Shown piece after piece: positions 52,664 to 60,716 of a stretch of 64,000 nucleotides of DNA (positions within the stretch are counted from its first letter, which is position 1; the number at the start of each line of letters is the position of its first letter). The position numbers and the translations under genes were made by a program. The notes under the pieces were generated by a model. That model was not told where the DNA came from. It did no database searches and was given only the letters and a program-made list of their open reading frames with translations. Source of the stretch: Burkholderiales bacterium (GTDB lineage Bacteria > Pseudomonadota > Gammaproteobacteria > Burkholderiales > SG8-41); the NCBI GenBank assembly GCA_022841375.1, contig JALHRQ010000001.1, positions 424,892 to 488,891 on the forward strand, read 5' to 3'.

Positions 52664-53638
52664 TCACTTTCCAGCGATGGCATCCGCCTTCTGCAGCAGG
52701 TTCTGTGCCATGCGGATGTTGGCGAGGTCGACCAGGCGGCCGTCGACCTGCACCGCGCCCTTGCCTTCGCGCGCTGCCTGCGCCATCGCGTCGACAATGC
52801 GTCGGGCTTTGGCCACTTCATCTGCCGATGGACTGAACACCGCGTTCGCGGCTTCGATCTGCGTCGGATGAATGGCCCACTTGCCTTCATAACCCAATGC
52901 CGCAACCCGACGCGCTGCAGCCAGATAACCTTCTGGGTCCTTGAAGTCGCCATAAGGCCCGTCAATCGGCCGCAAGCCGTAAGCGCGGCAGGCGACCAGG
53001 ATGCGCACCTGCGCGGCATGCCAGGGATCGGCCTGATGGTATTCGCGCTGGCCCTGGGCATCACGGTCGGACAGCACACCGTATTCCGGATGCAGACCGC
53101 CGATGATGGTGGTGCGCGCCCGCGTCGATGCCGCAAAATCACCGGAACCGAAAGCCAGTGCCTCAAGCCGGCGGCTGGATTGCGCAATCGCTTCGACATT
53201 CGCCAGCCCCAGCGCGGTCTCGATCAGCGCTTCGAAACCGATGCGTTTGCTGCGGCCCTGTGCCTGCTCGATCTGCGTCACCAGCATGTCGACGGCGTAG
53301 AGGTCTGCGGGCACACCCACTTTTGGCACCACCAGCATGTCGAGCCGCGGGCAGTTTTCCACCAGATCGACCACATCGCGATACATGTAATGGGTGTCGA
53401 GACCGTTGATGCGCACCGCCAAGACCTTTTTGCCCCAGTCCAGGTCATTCAGCGCGGCCATGACATTCTTTCGCGCCTGCGGCTTGTCATCCGGGGCGAC
53501 TGCATCCTCCAGATCCAGAAAGATCACGTCTGCCGCCGATTTCGCCGCCTTTTCAAACAGCGCCGGATTAACGCCGGGCACGGCGAGTTCTGAACGGGTC
53601 AGCCGCGGTGTCGCGGGTTCGGGCTGGGTGAAGCTCAT
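52664..53638 (-). CDS. HpcH/HpaI-type CoA-ester lyase, Mcl-like (malyl-CoA lyase)
   Basis: A 324-residue TIM-barrel lyase of the CitE/malyl-CoA group. Conserved parts are DVIFLDLEDAVAPDDKPQAR (metal/acid residues), LAVRINGLDTHYMYRDVVDLVE, DMLVVPKVG, FEALIETALGLANVE and KWAIHPTQIEAANAVFSP. Over its length it is strikingly like the L-malyl-CoA/beta-methylmalyl-CoA lyase Mcl1 of Rhodobacter as I remember it. It would reversibly split malyl- or methylmalyl-CoA into glyoxylate and acetyl-/propionyl-CoA. It is the last gene of a run on this strand, with just one base between it and the reductase stop/start, consistent with glyoxylate metabolism. Citramalyl-CoA lyase is an alternative. Confidence 0.87.
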   Translation of the reverse strand: MSFTQPEPATPRLTRSELAVPGVNPALFEKAAKSAADVIFLDLEDAVAPDDKPQARKNVMAALNDLDWGKKVLAVRINGLDTHYMYRDVVDLVENCPRLDMLVVPKVGVPADLYAVDMLVTQIEQAQGRSKRIGFEALIETALGLANVEAIAQSSRRLEALAFGSGDFAASTRARTTIIGGLHPEYGVLSDRDAQGQREYHQADPWHAAQVRILVACRAYGLRPIDGPYGDFKDPEGYLAAARRVAALGYEGKWAIHPTQIEAANAVFSPSADEVAKARRIVDAMAQAAREGKGAVQVDGRLVDLANIRMAQNLLQKADAIAGK

Positions 53639-53639
53639 T

Positions 53640-54530
53640 TCATTTCTCCTTTTGAGGCGCAGTGCCTGACATCGCTTCCAGGACGGTGATCAGCGCTGCG
53701 AGGTCATCGCGGCCGCGGCCCTGCCCCATCAATGCATTGATCTGCTGCATCACCAGCGCAGCGCCGGGCGTGGCCAGTCCGGCTTCATGCGCGAGGCCGA
53801 GGATGATGCCCAGATCCTTGTGATACAGCCGGGTGTCGATGCCGTTTTCGAAATTGCGATCGACCATGCGCTTGCCGAACAACTCCATCACGCGGCTCGC
53901 TGCAATGCCACCCAGCAAAACTTCGCGAACCTTGACGGGATCAGCGCCCAGTCGCGCCGCGAGATGCAGAGATTCCGCGACACCCTGCGCCGCCACCAGC
54001 AAGGCCAGCTGGTTACACGCCTTGGTCACCTGGCCGGCGCCGATGTCGCCGACGCGGGTGATGGTCTTGCCCATGCACGCGAACAGCGGCTTGATGCGTT
54101 CAAACACTTCCGGTTTGCCGCCAACCATGATCGACAGCGTCGCCTGCTCCGCACCCATCGGCCCGCCGGAGACGGGCGCATCGAGCATGGCGATGCCTTT
54201 TGCCTCCAGCGTCTTAGCCACCGCGCGCGCCACCACCGGCGAAATCGTTTCCATGTCGACCACCACGCTGCCGGGTCGCGCGCCGTGGATCAGCCCGTCG
54301 GCGCCCAGCGCGACCTGCTCGAAGTCGACTGACGCAGTGACAATGGTAAACACCACGTCGCAGGTCTCCGCCAGCGCTGCCGGCGTGTCGTAACGCGTGG
54401 CGCCCGCCGCGATCAGCGGCGCCGCACTGTCGGCGCGCCGCGCATATACACCCAGGGTGTGGCCGCCGCGCAGCAGATGTCCCGCCATATGGCGTCCCAT
54501 GACGCCCAATCCGATGAATCCGACTTTCAC
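53640..54530 (-). CDS. NAD(P)-dependent 3-hydroxyacid dehydrogenase (tartronate-semialdehyde-reductase-like)
   Basis: A 296-residue beta-hydroxyacid dehydrogenase (GarR/GlxR/MmsB family). The Rossmann motif is VGFIGLGVMGRHMAGHLL, the substrate loop DAPVSGGPMGAEQATLSIMVGG, and the catalytic Lys is in GQVTKACNQLALLVAAQGVAES. The GGPxGAExATLSIMVGG pattern is typical of tartronate-semialdehyde reductase, which makes D-glycerate. It sits between the AEC carrier and the malyl-CoA-lyase-like gene, on the same strand. Confidence 0.9.
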   Translation of the reverse strand: MKVGFIGLGVMGRHMAGHLLRGGHTLGVYARRADSAAPLIAAGATRYDTPAALAETCDVVFTIVTASVDFEQVALGADGLIHGARPGSVVVDMETISPVVARAVAKTLEAKGIAMLDAPVSGGPMGAEQATLSIMVGGKPEVFERIKPLFACMGKTITRVGDIGAGQVTKACNQLALLVAAQGVAESLHLAARLGADPVKVREVLLGGIAASRVMELFGKRMVDRNFENGIDTRLYHKDLGIILGLAHEAGLATPGAALVMQQINALMGQGRGRDDLAALITVLEAMSGTAPQKEK

Positions 54531-54559
54531 TGGAATTCCCTTCCCTTGACCGCTTTAAT

Positions 54560-55525
54560 TCAACGCGCGCCGATCCAGCCGAAGGCCATGATCAGCGGCA
54601 GAGTGATCCAGAACAGTATAGTGCTCCAGCCGATCAGCAACGCGGCGGCGGCGTCATCAAGCCGGAACCGGTTGGCGAGCAGCAGCGCCGTCATCATCGA
54701 CGGCGTGGCCGCCTCGATTACCGCCGCGTACTGCGCCTCGCCCATGCGGCCGAACAGCTGCGGCGCGATGAGCCAGACGATCAGCGGCATCGCCACCAGC
54801 TTGACTGCAGCCGCTGCGAGGATTTCAGCACGCGGCACCAGGTTGCGCCACGGAATGGTCAGTCCGAGCACGAAAATGATCACCGGAATATTGGCTTGGC
54901 CGATAAAGCGCGCGGCGGTGACCAGCGGCTCGTAAGTCAGACCCAGTTGCTGGCTGACGGTGCCGAGCAGGAATGCCCAGATCGGCGGCATCGAGAACAT
55001 CACGCGGAACACCGACGGCTGATCGGTCTGGTCGCGGCTACCCAGCCGCGTCGAAATCCACACGCCCAGGCTCCACACCAGCGGCATGGTCATCAGCATG
55101 TCGTTGAACACCGCATAACTGGTCGCGGCGGCGCCGAAAAAAAACACCAGCACCGGCACGCCGATGTTGAAGGTATTGCCGAACATGCCGGCGAGCACCA
55201 GCGCGGCGCGCGTGCGGTCGTCGAGATGCGGCCATAGCCGCAGCCGGTAGAGCATCAGGTAAAGAATGCCGCCACCGGCGAGCGAGGCGATGCCGACCAG
55301 CAACGGCACCGACAGCAGCTCGCGGCTGATCGGCGTGGTCGACGCCACGGCGAACAGGATGCAGGGATAAAGCAGGTACATCGTCAGCCGGTTCAGCGCC
55401 GTCTTCATCTGCTCGACATCGGTGTCAGGGAAAAATCGCGGCCACAACGCGCCGGCACCCACCAGCAGCGACAACGGCAGCATCACCTGCACCATCAGAT
55501 CGACGAGTTGCGTGGCGAAATTCAT
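54560..55525 (-). CDS. AEC (auxin efflux carrier) family transporter
   Basis: A 321-residue membrane carrier of the AEC family with about ten TM segments (VMLPLSLLVGAGALWPRFF, RLTMYLLYPCILFAVAS, MFGNTFNIGVPVLVFFFGA, and a final VLIGWSTILFWITLPLIMAFGW). Bacterial members carry malonate, malate or other organic anions. The gene lies within the run of glyoxylate/C3-acid genes and may move their substrate or product. It is distinct from the TRAP system upstream in the same direction. Confidence 0.9.
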   Translation of the reverse strand: MNFATQLVDLMVQVMLPLSLLVGAGALWPRFFPDTDVEQMKTALNRLTMYLLYPCILFAVASTTPISRELLSVPLLVGIASLAGGGILYLMLYRLRLWPHLDDRTRAALVLAGMFGNTFNIGVPVLVFFFGAAATSYAVFNDMLMTMPLVWSLGVWISTRLGSRDQTDQPSVFRVMFSMPPIWAFLLGTVSQQLGLTYEPLVTAARFIGQANIPVIIFVLGLTIPWRNLVPRAEILAAAAVKLVAMPLIVWLIAPQLFGRMGEAQYAAVIEAATPSMMTALLLANRFRLDDAAAALLIGWSTILFWITLPLIMAFGWIGAR

Positions 55526-55596
55526 TGGAGGTCAGGCAGCGCCGCCCGGGACCGGCGACAGGATTTAAAAATGTTCAATAAAAACAAATGGTTATA

Positions 55597-56583
55597 TTAT
55601 TTTTTGCGGGCTTCAGGGTTGAGCAGGTTCGGCGGCGTTTCTTCGCGCAGCGCGGCTACCAGATTTTGCGCCGCCAGCATCGCCATCGCCTTGCGCGTCG
55701 CCTCGGTGGAACTGCCGACATGCGGTGCCAGCACAACGTTGTCGAGCCGCAGAAACTCCGGATTCAGTTTCGGCTCGTTTTCGAACACATCGAGTCCGGC
55801 GCCACGAATGGCGCCGTTTTTTAATGCCTCAATCAGCGCCGCATCATCCACGACCCCGCCGCGCGTCGAATTGATGAGGATCGCGGACGACTTCATTTTG
55901 GCCAGTTGCGCGGCACCGATCAGGTGATGCGTCTGCGGCGAGTACGGAACCTGCAGCACGATGAAATCCGATTGCGCCAGCAGCTCGTCGAAAGCGACAT
56001 AAGCCGCATTGCATTTGGTTTCAAGCTCGGGCGAAATGCGCTTGCGGTTGTGATAAATCACTTTCATCTCAAAACCGCGGGCGCGGCGGGCAATCGCCTG
56101 GCCGATGCGCCCCATGCCGACAATACCCAGCGTCGCGTGATGCACATCGACGCCCAGCCACTGCTTCAAGCGCCAGCCCGTCCATTCACCGCTGCGAATG
56201 CGGCGTTCGACTTCGGTGATCCTGCGCGCCGTGCCCAGCATCAGCGTCCATGCGAGGTCTGCGGTACTGTCGTCGAGCACCCCGGGTGTGTTGGTGGCCA
56301 TCACGCCGCGCGCGGTACACGCTGGCACGTCGATATTGTTGTAACCGACGGCGATATTGGCCACTGCCTTCAGTTTTGGCGCGGCTGCGAGCAGCGCGGC
56401 ATCGACCTTGTCGGTCAGCGCGCACAATAATCCGTCGCAGTCGGCGAGCGCTTTTCCCAGCGCTTCCGGCGCATAGGGCATATCGCGCTGGTTGTCGAGT
56501 ACCTCGCAATGCTGCCGCAGATAGTCCAGGGTTTCGTCGAACACTTCCCGGGTGACCAGCACCCGGGGTTTGCGATTAGTCAT
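55597..56583 (-). CDS. glyoxylate/hydroxypyruvate reductase (D-glycerate dehydrogenase)
   Basis: A 328-residue D-isomer specific hydroxyacid dehydrogenase of the GhrB/GyaR type. Features are VANIAVGYNNIDVPACTARGVMATNTPGVLDDSTADLAW, the NAD motif LGIVGMGRIGQAIARRARGFEMKVIYHNR, catalytic Arg in NSTRGGVVDD, Glu in FENEP and His in LAPHVGSST. The NR after VIYH points to NADPH preference. It reduces glyoxylate to glycolate or hydroxypyruvate to D-glycerate. It is followed by the AEC gene and preceded by the amidase (28 bases). Confidence 0.92.
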   Translation of the reverse strand: MTNRKPRVLVTREVFDETLDYLRQHCEVLDNQRDMPYAPEALGKALADCDGLLCALTDKVDAALLAAAPKLKAVANIAVGYNNIDVPACTARGVMATNTPGVLDDSTADLAWTLMLGTARRITEVERRIRSGEWTGWRLKQWLGVDVHHATLGIVGMGRIGQAIARRARGFEMKVIYHNRKRISPELETKCNAAYVAFDELLAQSDFIVLQVPYSPQTHHLIGAAQLAKMKSSAILINSTRGGVVDDAALIEALKNGAIRGAGLDVFENEPKLNPEFLRLDNVVLAPHVGSSTEATRKAMAMLAAQNLVAALREETPPNLLNPEARKK

Positions 56584-56611
56584 GGGATCGAATCAATCCG
56601 GTTGAAGTTGA

Positions 56612-57934
56612 TCAGCGGACAGCATCGCAAAGCCAGCGCGCGGCGCGCAGCAGCTGTGCATCGCAATAACGCGGCGCCACCAGTTGCACACCCAGCGGCA
56701 AACCGTTGGTGCCGCGCAACAGCGGCAATGTCAGCGCGGGCATTCCGCAAAAGGTCCACAGCGTACAGAAAGCCGGGTCTCCGGTCGAGTCCAGGCCGCG
56801 CGGGGCGGTGCCGGCAGCCGCCGGCGTCATGATCACGTCATACGCCGCATAAAGCGGTTCGAAGGCCGCATTGACCGAGACGATGCGTTCCAGCGCCTGC
56901 CGGTAATCGACCGCAGTGATCGCGCGGCCGCGCTCGATCTGGCTGCGCAGCGATTCCGACAGGCGGTCCCGCCCCTGCTGCCATTCAGCGTCGTAATTGG
57001 CCGCGATCTCGGCTTCCATCACCGTACGCTGCCAGTCCCAGACCCGGTCAGCCGCCTCCGGCATTTCCACTTCGATCATGGTCCCGCTCAGCCGGGCGGC
57101 CAGTCCGGCCAAAGCTTCGCGCGCATCAAACGCGGTGCGGTTCCAGATCGATGTTTTGACGAACGCCATCCGCGGCAGTCGAATCTGTGCAGCACCGGCG
57201 CCTTCGAGCCAGCGCGGCAACGCTGCAGCGTCGCACAGGTTTTCCGTTAGCAGCGCGGCGTCCTCGGGTGATCGCGCGAACACGCCGATCTGATCGAGTG
57301 CCGGCGACTGGCGCAGCACGCCCTCGCGATTGACCAGCCCGTAAGTCGGCTTGAACCCGACCACGCCACAGAATGACGCGGGCCGGATCACCGAACCGTT
57401 GGTCTGGGTGCCGACCGCGAGCGGCACCATGCCTGCAGCGACCGCAGCCGCAGAGCCGCTCGACGAACCGCCGGGCGTATGTTCGGGATGATGCGGATTG
57501 CGCGTCTTGCCCGGTGAGTATGTTGCCAATTCCGTGGTGACCGTCTTGCCCATGATGATCGCACCGGCCGCTCGCAGGCGCGCGACGACCACCGCATCCT
57601 TCGTCGGACGCCGGCCGGTATGCAGCACCGTACCGTTTTCGGTGGGCATGTCTGCGGTGTCGATGATGTCCTTGATGCCCACCGGCACACCATGCAGCGC
57701 CCCCAGCGGCGCGCCGGAGGCCTGGCGCCGGTCGGCAGCGTACGCCTGTTTCAGCGCCAGTTCGGGATCCAGAAAGGCCCAGGCCTGCACGCTGCCTTCA
57801 AGCTGCGCGATGCGGTCAAGACAGCTGCGCACAACCGCTTCGGCGCTGAATGCGCCGTCGCGGATGCCCTGAGCCAGGGCACCGGCGCCGAGGGCGTGCA
57901 GTTCGCCCCCGGAGGCTGTAGTGCGTTCAGGCAC
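56612..57934 (-). CDS. amidase (amidase signature family)
   Basis: A 440-residue amidase-signature hydrolase. The Ser-cisSer-Lys triad is visible: Lys in VPVGIKDIIDTADMPTENG, the first Ser in TPGGSSSGSAAAVAAGMVPLAVGTQTNGS (GGSSSGS motif), and the nucleophile Ser after TNGS. It hydrolyses an amide to acid and ammonia. It lies 15 bases downstream of the TRAP large permease, so uptake of an amide or its acid by the TRAP system is suggested. The substrate is not predictable from the sequence. Confidence 0.92.
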   Translation of the reverse strand: MPERTTASGGELHALGAGALAQGIRDGAFSAEAVVRSCLDRIAQLEGSVQAWAFLDPELALKQAYAADRRQASGAPLGALHGVPVGIKDIIDTADMPTENGTVLHTGRRPTKDAVVVARLRAAGAIIMGKTVTTELATYSPGKTRNPHHPEHTPGGSSSGSAAAVAAGMVPLAVGTQTNGSVIRPASFCGVVGFKPTYGLVNREGVLRQSPALDQIGVFARSPEDAALLTENLCDAAALPRWLEGAGAAQIRLPRMAFVKTSIWNRTAFDAREALAGLAARLSGTMIEVEMPEAADRVWDWQRTVMEAEIAANYDAEWQQGRDRLSESLRSQIERGRAITAVDYRQALERIVSVNAAFEPLYAAYDVIMTPAAAGTAPRGLDSTGDPAFCTLWTFCGMPALTLPLLRGTNGLPLGVQLVAPRYCDAQLLRAARWLCDAVR

Positions 57935-57949
57935 CGCGCACCGCCACTT

Positions 57950-59986
57950 TTATTTGTACAAGGTCTGCGGCAGCCACAGGCCGATGCCGGGAAATATGTA
58001 CAACAGCGCCAGCGCAATGATCTGGATGACCATGAAAGGCATCATCCCCATGAAGATCTGATTCAGCGTCACATGTTTTGGCGCCACGCCTTTGAGATAA
58101 AACGCCGCCATCGCCACCGGCGGCGACAGGAACGCCGTTTGCAAATTCAGCGCCACCAGCAGGCCGAAGTACAGCGGATCGATGCCGAACTTGGGCAGCA
58201 GCGGGATGAAGATCGGCATGAAAATAACAATGATTTCGGTCCATTCCAGCGGCCAGCCGAGGATGAAAATGATGAACTGTGACAGCATCAGAAACTGCAG
58301 CGGCGTCAAACCGAGCGACAACACCCACTTCTCGATGATTTCCTGGCCGCCGAGTAGCGCAAATGCCGCCGAAAAAATGGCCGAACCCACGAACAGCCAG
58401 CACACCATGGCACTGGTTTTGGCGGTCAGGAACGACGACTCTTTCAGAATGGTGCCCAGTTCGCTCACGGTCGTGCCGACCGCGCCAAAACCGGGGTTGC
58501 CGCGGTAATGCGCAACAAACCGGTACGCGGCAGCCAGCAGAAACCCGCCAAATGCCCCCACAGCAGCAGCCTCGGTCGGCGTCGCCAAACCCATGACGAT
58601 TGAACCCAGCACCGCAAGAATCAAAACCGCCAGCGGAAAAAACGATCCCAGCAACATCTTGAAGATTTCCAGCCGCTGCCAGGTCCACAACTTGTAAATC
58701 AGCAGCAGAAAAGCCGCGCTGATACCGAACATGATCCACAACCAGTTGGGAACGGGCAGCCTTTCCGCAACGGGCAAGATTTCGGCCGCAGGCGGCACCA
58801 CAACCGACGGTGCTTCGATCGCCGGCACTACGGCGTTCGTCGCCGCTTTTTCGGTAGTGTTATTGGCGGGGGGTTCCTGCAATCCCGTGCCTTCAGCCGG
58901 TTTTTCCGGCGAGACTTCCGCTGGTGGTTCTGCGAGGCCGGTGCTGTCACCGCTACCACCAACCAGACCGGTTTCTTCCTTGACTTCCGCCGCAAAATCG
59001 CCTCCGGCCTGCACCAGTCCGGCAGTGCTATCCACCTTCGCCGGCGTCGTCGCCGTGTTGTAAGCGAACAGCAGCACGGAACTGATCAACAGCGCGGGCA
59101 GCAGCGTGATAAAAAACTGGCCCATAACCGTGCGCGACGCCACACCCGGCGCGCCGGCCAAGGCACGCGCCAAACCCAGCAGCGCATTCTTGCCGCGGGC
59201 CGACAGCGACTGCGCAAACGGCGGCAGTTCGACGTAACGCTCTTTCTCGGGCAGCGCCGGCATCCACTCAGGCTTGATCAACGCCACGACGATGACATAG
59301 CCGACATACAAACCCGCCAGCATGATGCCGGGGAAAAACGCACCGGCGTAGAGTTGCACAACGGACACCCCGGCGGTGGCGCCATAAACAATCAGCAGCA
59401 CCGACGGCGGAATCAGGATGCCCAGACAACCGCCGGCGGTAATCGCGCCGGCGGCAATCTTGGTGTTGTAACCCGCGCGCAGCATCGCCGGCATCGCCAG
59501 CAATCCCATCAGCGTCACCACCGCGCCAACAATACCGGTGGCTGTAGCAAAAATGGCGCAAGTGATAATGGTCGCCACTGCCAGAGACCCGGGCACACGC
59601 GCCATCGACAGATGCAGGCTCTTGAACAGTTTCTCGATCAGCGCCGCGCGCTCGACGAGATAACCCATGAACACAAAAAGGGGCACCGCGATCAGCACAT
59701 CGTTGGACATCACGCCATAAGCGCGCTGCACCATCAGGTCGAGCACCTGCCGCACCGCGAGGTCGGGATTGACGCCGCGGTAGAAAAACCACGAAAACGC
59801 CACACCCATGCCCATCAGCGTAAAGGCCGTCGGGAACCCGAGCATGATTGCCACCACCACCAGTCCCAGCATCAGCAGGCCCAGGCTGCCATTGGTCAGG
59901 TTGGTCCACGGCGTCAAAAAAACCACCGGCAGCACGATCAACCCCATGATGATGAAACCGAACCACAATTCTTTGCGGATTTTCAT
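57950..59986 (-). CDS. dctM: TRAP transporter large permease (DctM type) with internal insertion
   Basis: A 678-residue DctM-type permease, about 250 residues longer than the usual ~430. The first half (IRKELWFGFIIMGLIVLPVVF ... MGQFFITLLPALLISSVLLFAYN) contains the family's GFPTAFTLMGMGVAFSWFF and NVDVLIAVPLFVFMGYLVERA-like parts. It is then interrupted by an ~110-residue soluble stretch (about 315-425) rich in Pro, Glu, Ala, Gly and Thr, with repeats of the type TGLVxxGG/TGLxEPPA, before an extra TM (VPNWLWIMFGISAAFLLLIYKLW) and the normal second half (GLATPTEAAAVGAFGGFLLAAAYR ... LNLQTAFLSPPVAMAAFYLKGVAP). The reading frame is intact throughout. It is the third gene of the TRAP set; its start overlaps the DctQ stop by 4 bases. 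Confidence 0.92.
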   Translation of the reverse strand: MKIRKELWFGFIIMGLIVLPVVFLTPWTNLTNGSLGLLMLGLVVVAIMLGFPTAFTLMGMGVAFSWFFYRGVNPDLAVRQVLDLMVQRAYGVMSNDVLIAVPLFVFMGYLVERAALIEKLFKSLHLSMARVPGSLAVATIITCAIFATATGIVGAVVTLMGLLAMPAMLRAGYNTKIAAGAITAGGCLGILIPPSVLLIVYGATAGVSVVQLYAGAFFPGIMLAGLYVGYVIVVALIKPEWMPALPEKERYVELPPFAQSLSARGKNALLGLARALAGAPGVASRTVMGQFFITLLPALLISSVLLFAYNTATTPAKVDSTAGLVQAGGDFAAEVKEETGLVGGSGDSTGLAEPPAEVSPEKPAEGTGLQEPPANNTTEKAATNAVVPAIEAPSVVVPPAAEILPVAERLPVPNWLWIMFGISAAFLLLIYKLWTWQRLEIFKMLLGSFFPLAVLILAVLGSIVMGLATPTEAAAVGAFGGFLLAAAYRFVAHYRGNPGFGAVGTTVSELGTILKESSFLTAKTSAMVCWLFVGSAIFSAAFALLGGQEIIEKWVLSLGLTPLQFLMLSQFIIFILGWPLEWTEIIVIFMPIFIPLLPKFGIDPLYFGLLVALNLQTAFLSPPVAMAAFYLKGVAPKHVTLNQIFMGMMPFMVIQIIALALLYIFPGIGLWLPQTLYK

Positions 59987-60594
59987 TTGGCGGGCCCCTG
60001 GCCGACCGATGCGGCAACCTCAACATCATTGGCGTGAACCATTTCCTTCAGCTTATCGACATCAACCTCCTCGACATCCTCTTCGCGTGAGGGCCAGTAT
60101 CCCTGGCGGATGCAGACGATACAGCGCACGATCTCGACCACCCCCTGTGCCAGCAGGAACAGGCCGGCAAGCGGTATCACCGTCTTGAACGGATACACCG
60201 GCGGACCGTCCGCGGTGATATTGGAATGCTCGTTGATCGCCCAGGATTCGGCGGCGTAGAAATAACCGGCGTAGGTCAGCGCAACCACACCCGGAATAAA
60301 AAACAGGAAGTACAAAGTCAGATCGAGGGTCGCCTGAGTGCGGGGTTCAAAAAATCCGTAAAGTACGTCGCCGCGCACATGGCCGTTTTTCGACAACGTA
60401 TAGGCGCCGGCCATCATGAACAACGTGCCGTACAACATGATCATCGCGTCAAAAGCCCAGGCGTGGGGCGCGTCCAGCGCATAGCGGGAAAATACCTCCC
60501 ACGAAATCAGCAGCGTCAGTGCGACAATCAGCCACGAGAACGCATGACCGACGAAAGTGCTGACCTTGTCGATGAACAGCAGGAGTTTTTGCAT
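59983..60594 (-). CDS. dctQ: TRAP transporter small permease (DctQ type)
   Basis: A 203-residue small permease with four TM helices (WLIVALTLLISWEVFSRYALDAPHAWAFDAMIMLYG and LTLYFLFFIPGVVALTYAGYFYAAE are typical DctQ text). The C-terminal ~40 residues are hydrophilic and acidic (REEDVEEVDVDKLKEMVH). It bridges the binding protein and the large permease. It lies 122 bases after dctP, beyond a terminator-like hairpin, and overlaps dctM by 4 bases (coupled). Confidence 0.92.
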   Translation of the reverse strand: MQKLLLFIDKVSTFVGHAFSWLIVALTLLISWEVFSRYALDAPHAWAFDAMIMLYGTLFMMAGAYTLSKNGHVRGDVLYGFFEPRTQATLDLTLYFLFFIPGVVALTYAGYFYAAESWAINEHSNITADGPPVYPFKTVIPLAGLFLLAQGVVEIVRCIVCIRQGYWPSREEDVEEVDVDKLKEMVHANDVEVAASVGQGPAK

Positions 60595-60655
60595 GGTTCG
60601 GCGCTCGGTATCTGTTGTTACAGCTTGTAATCCATGAATTTCAGGGCGGTCATCC

Positions 60656-60693
60656 TAAAAAAAACACCATCCGGGCCGGCCGGATGGTGTTTA
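60656..60693 (-). terminator. terminator-like hairpin between dctP and dctQ
   Basis: An 11-bp perfect stem (ACACCATCCGG / CCGGATGGTGT) with a 5-base loop is followed on the reverse strand by a T-run of eight. It lies 23 bases past the dctP stop and before dctQ. It should partly stop transcription or protect the dctP 3' end, giving the binding protein a higher level than the permeases. Confidence 0.85.
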
Positions 60694-60716
60694 TACGGGC
60701 ATGAAGCACTATTGGA

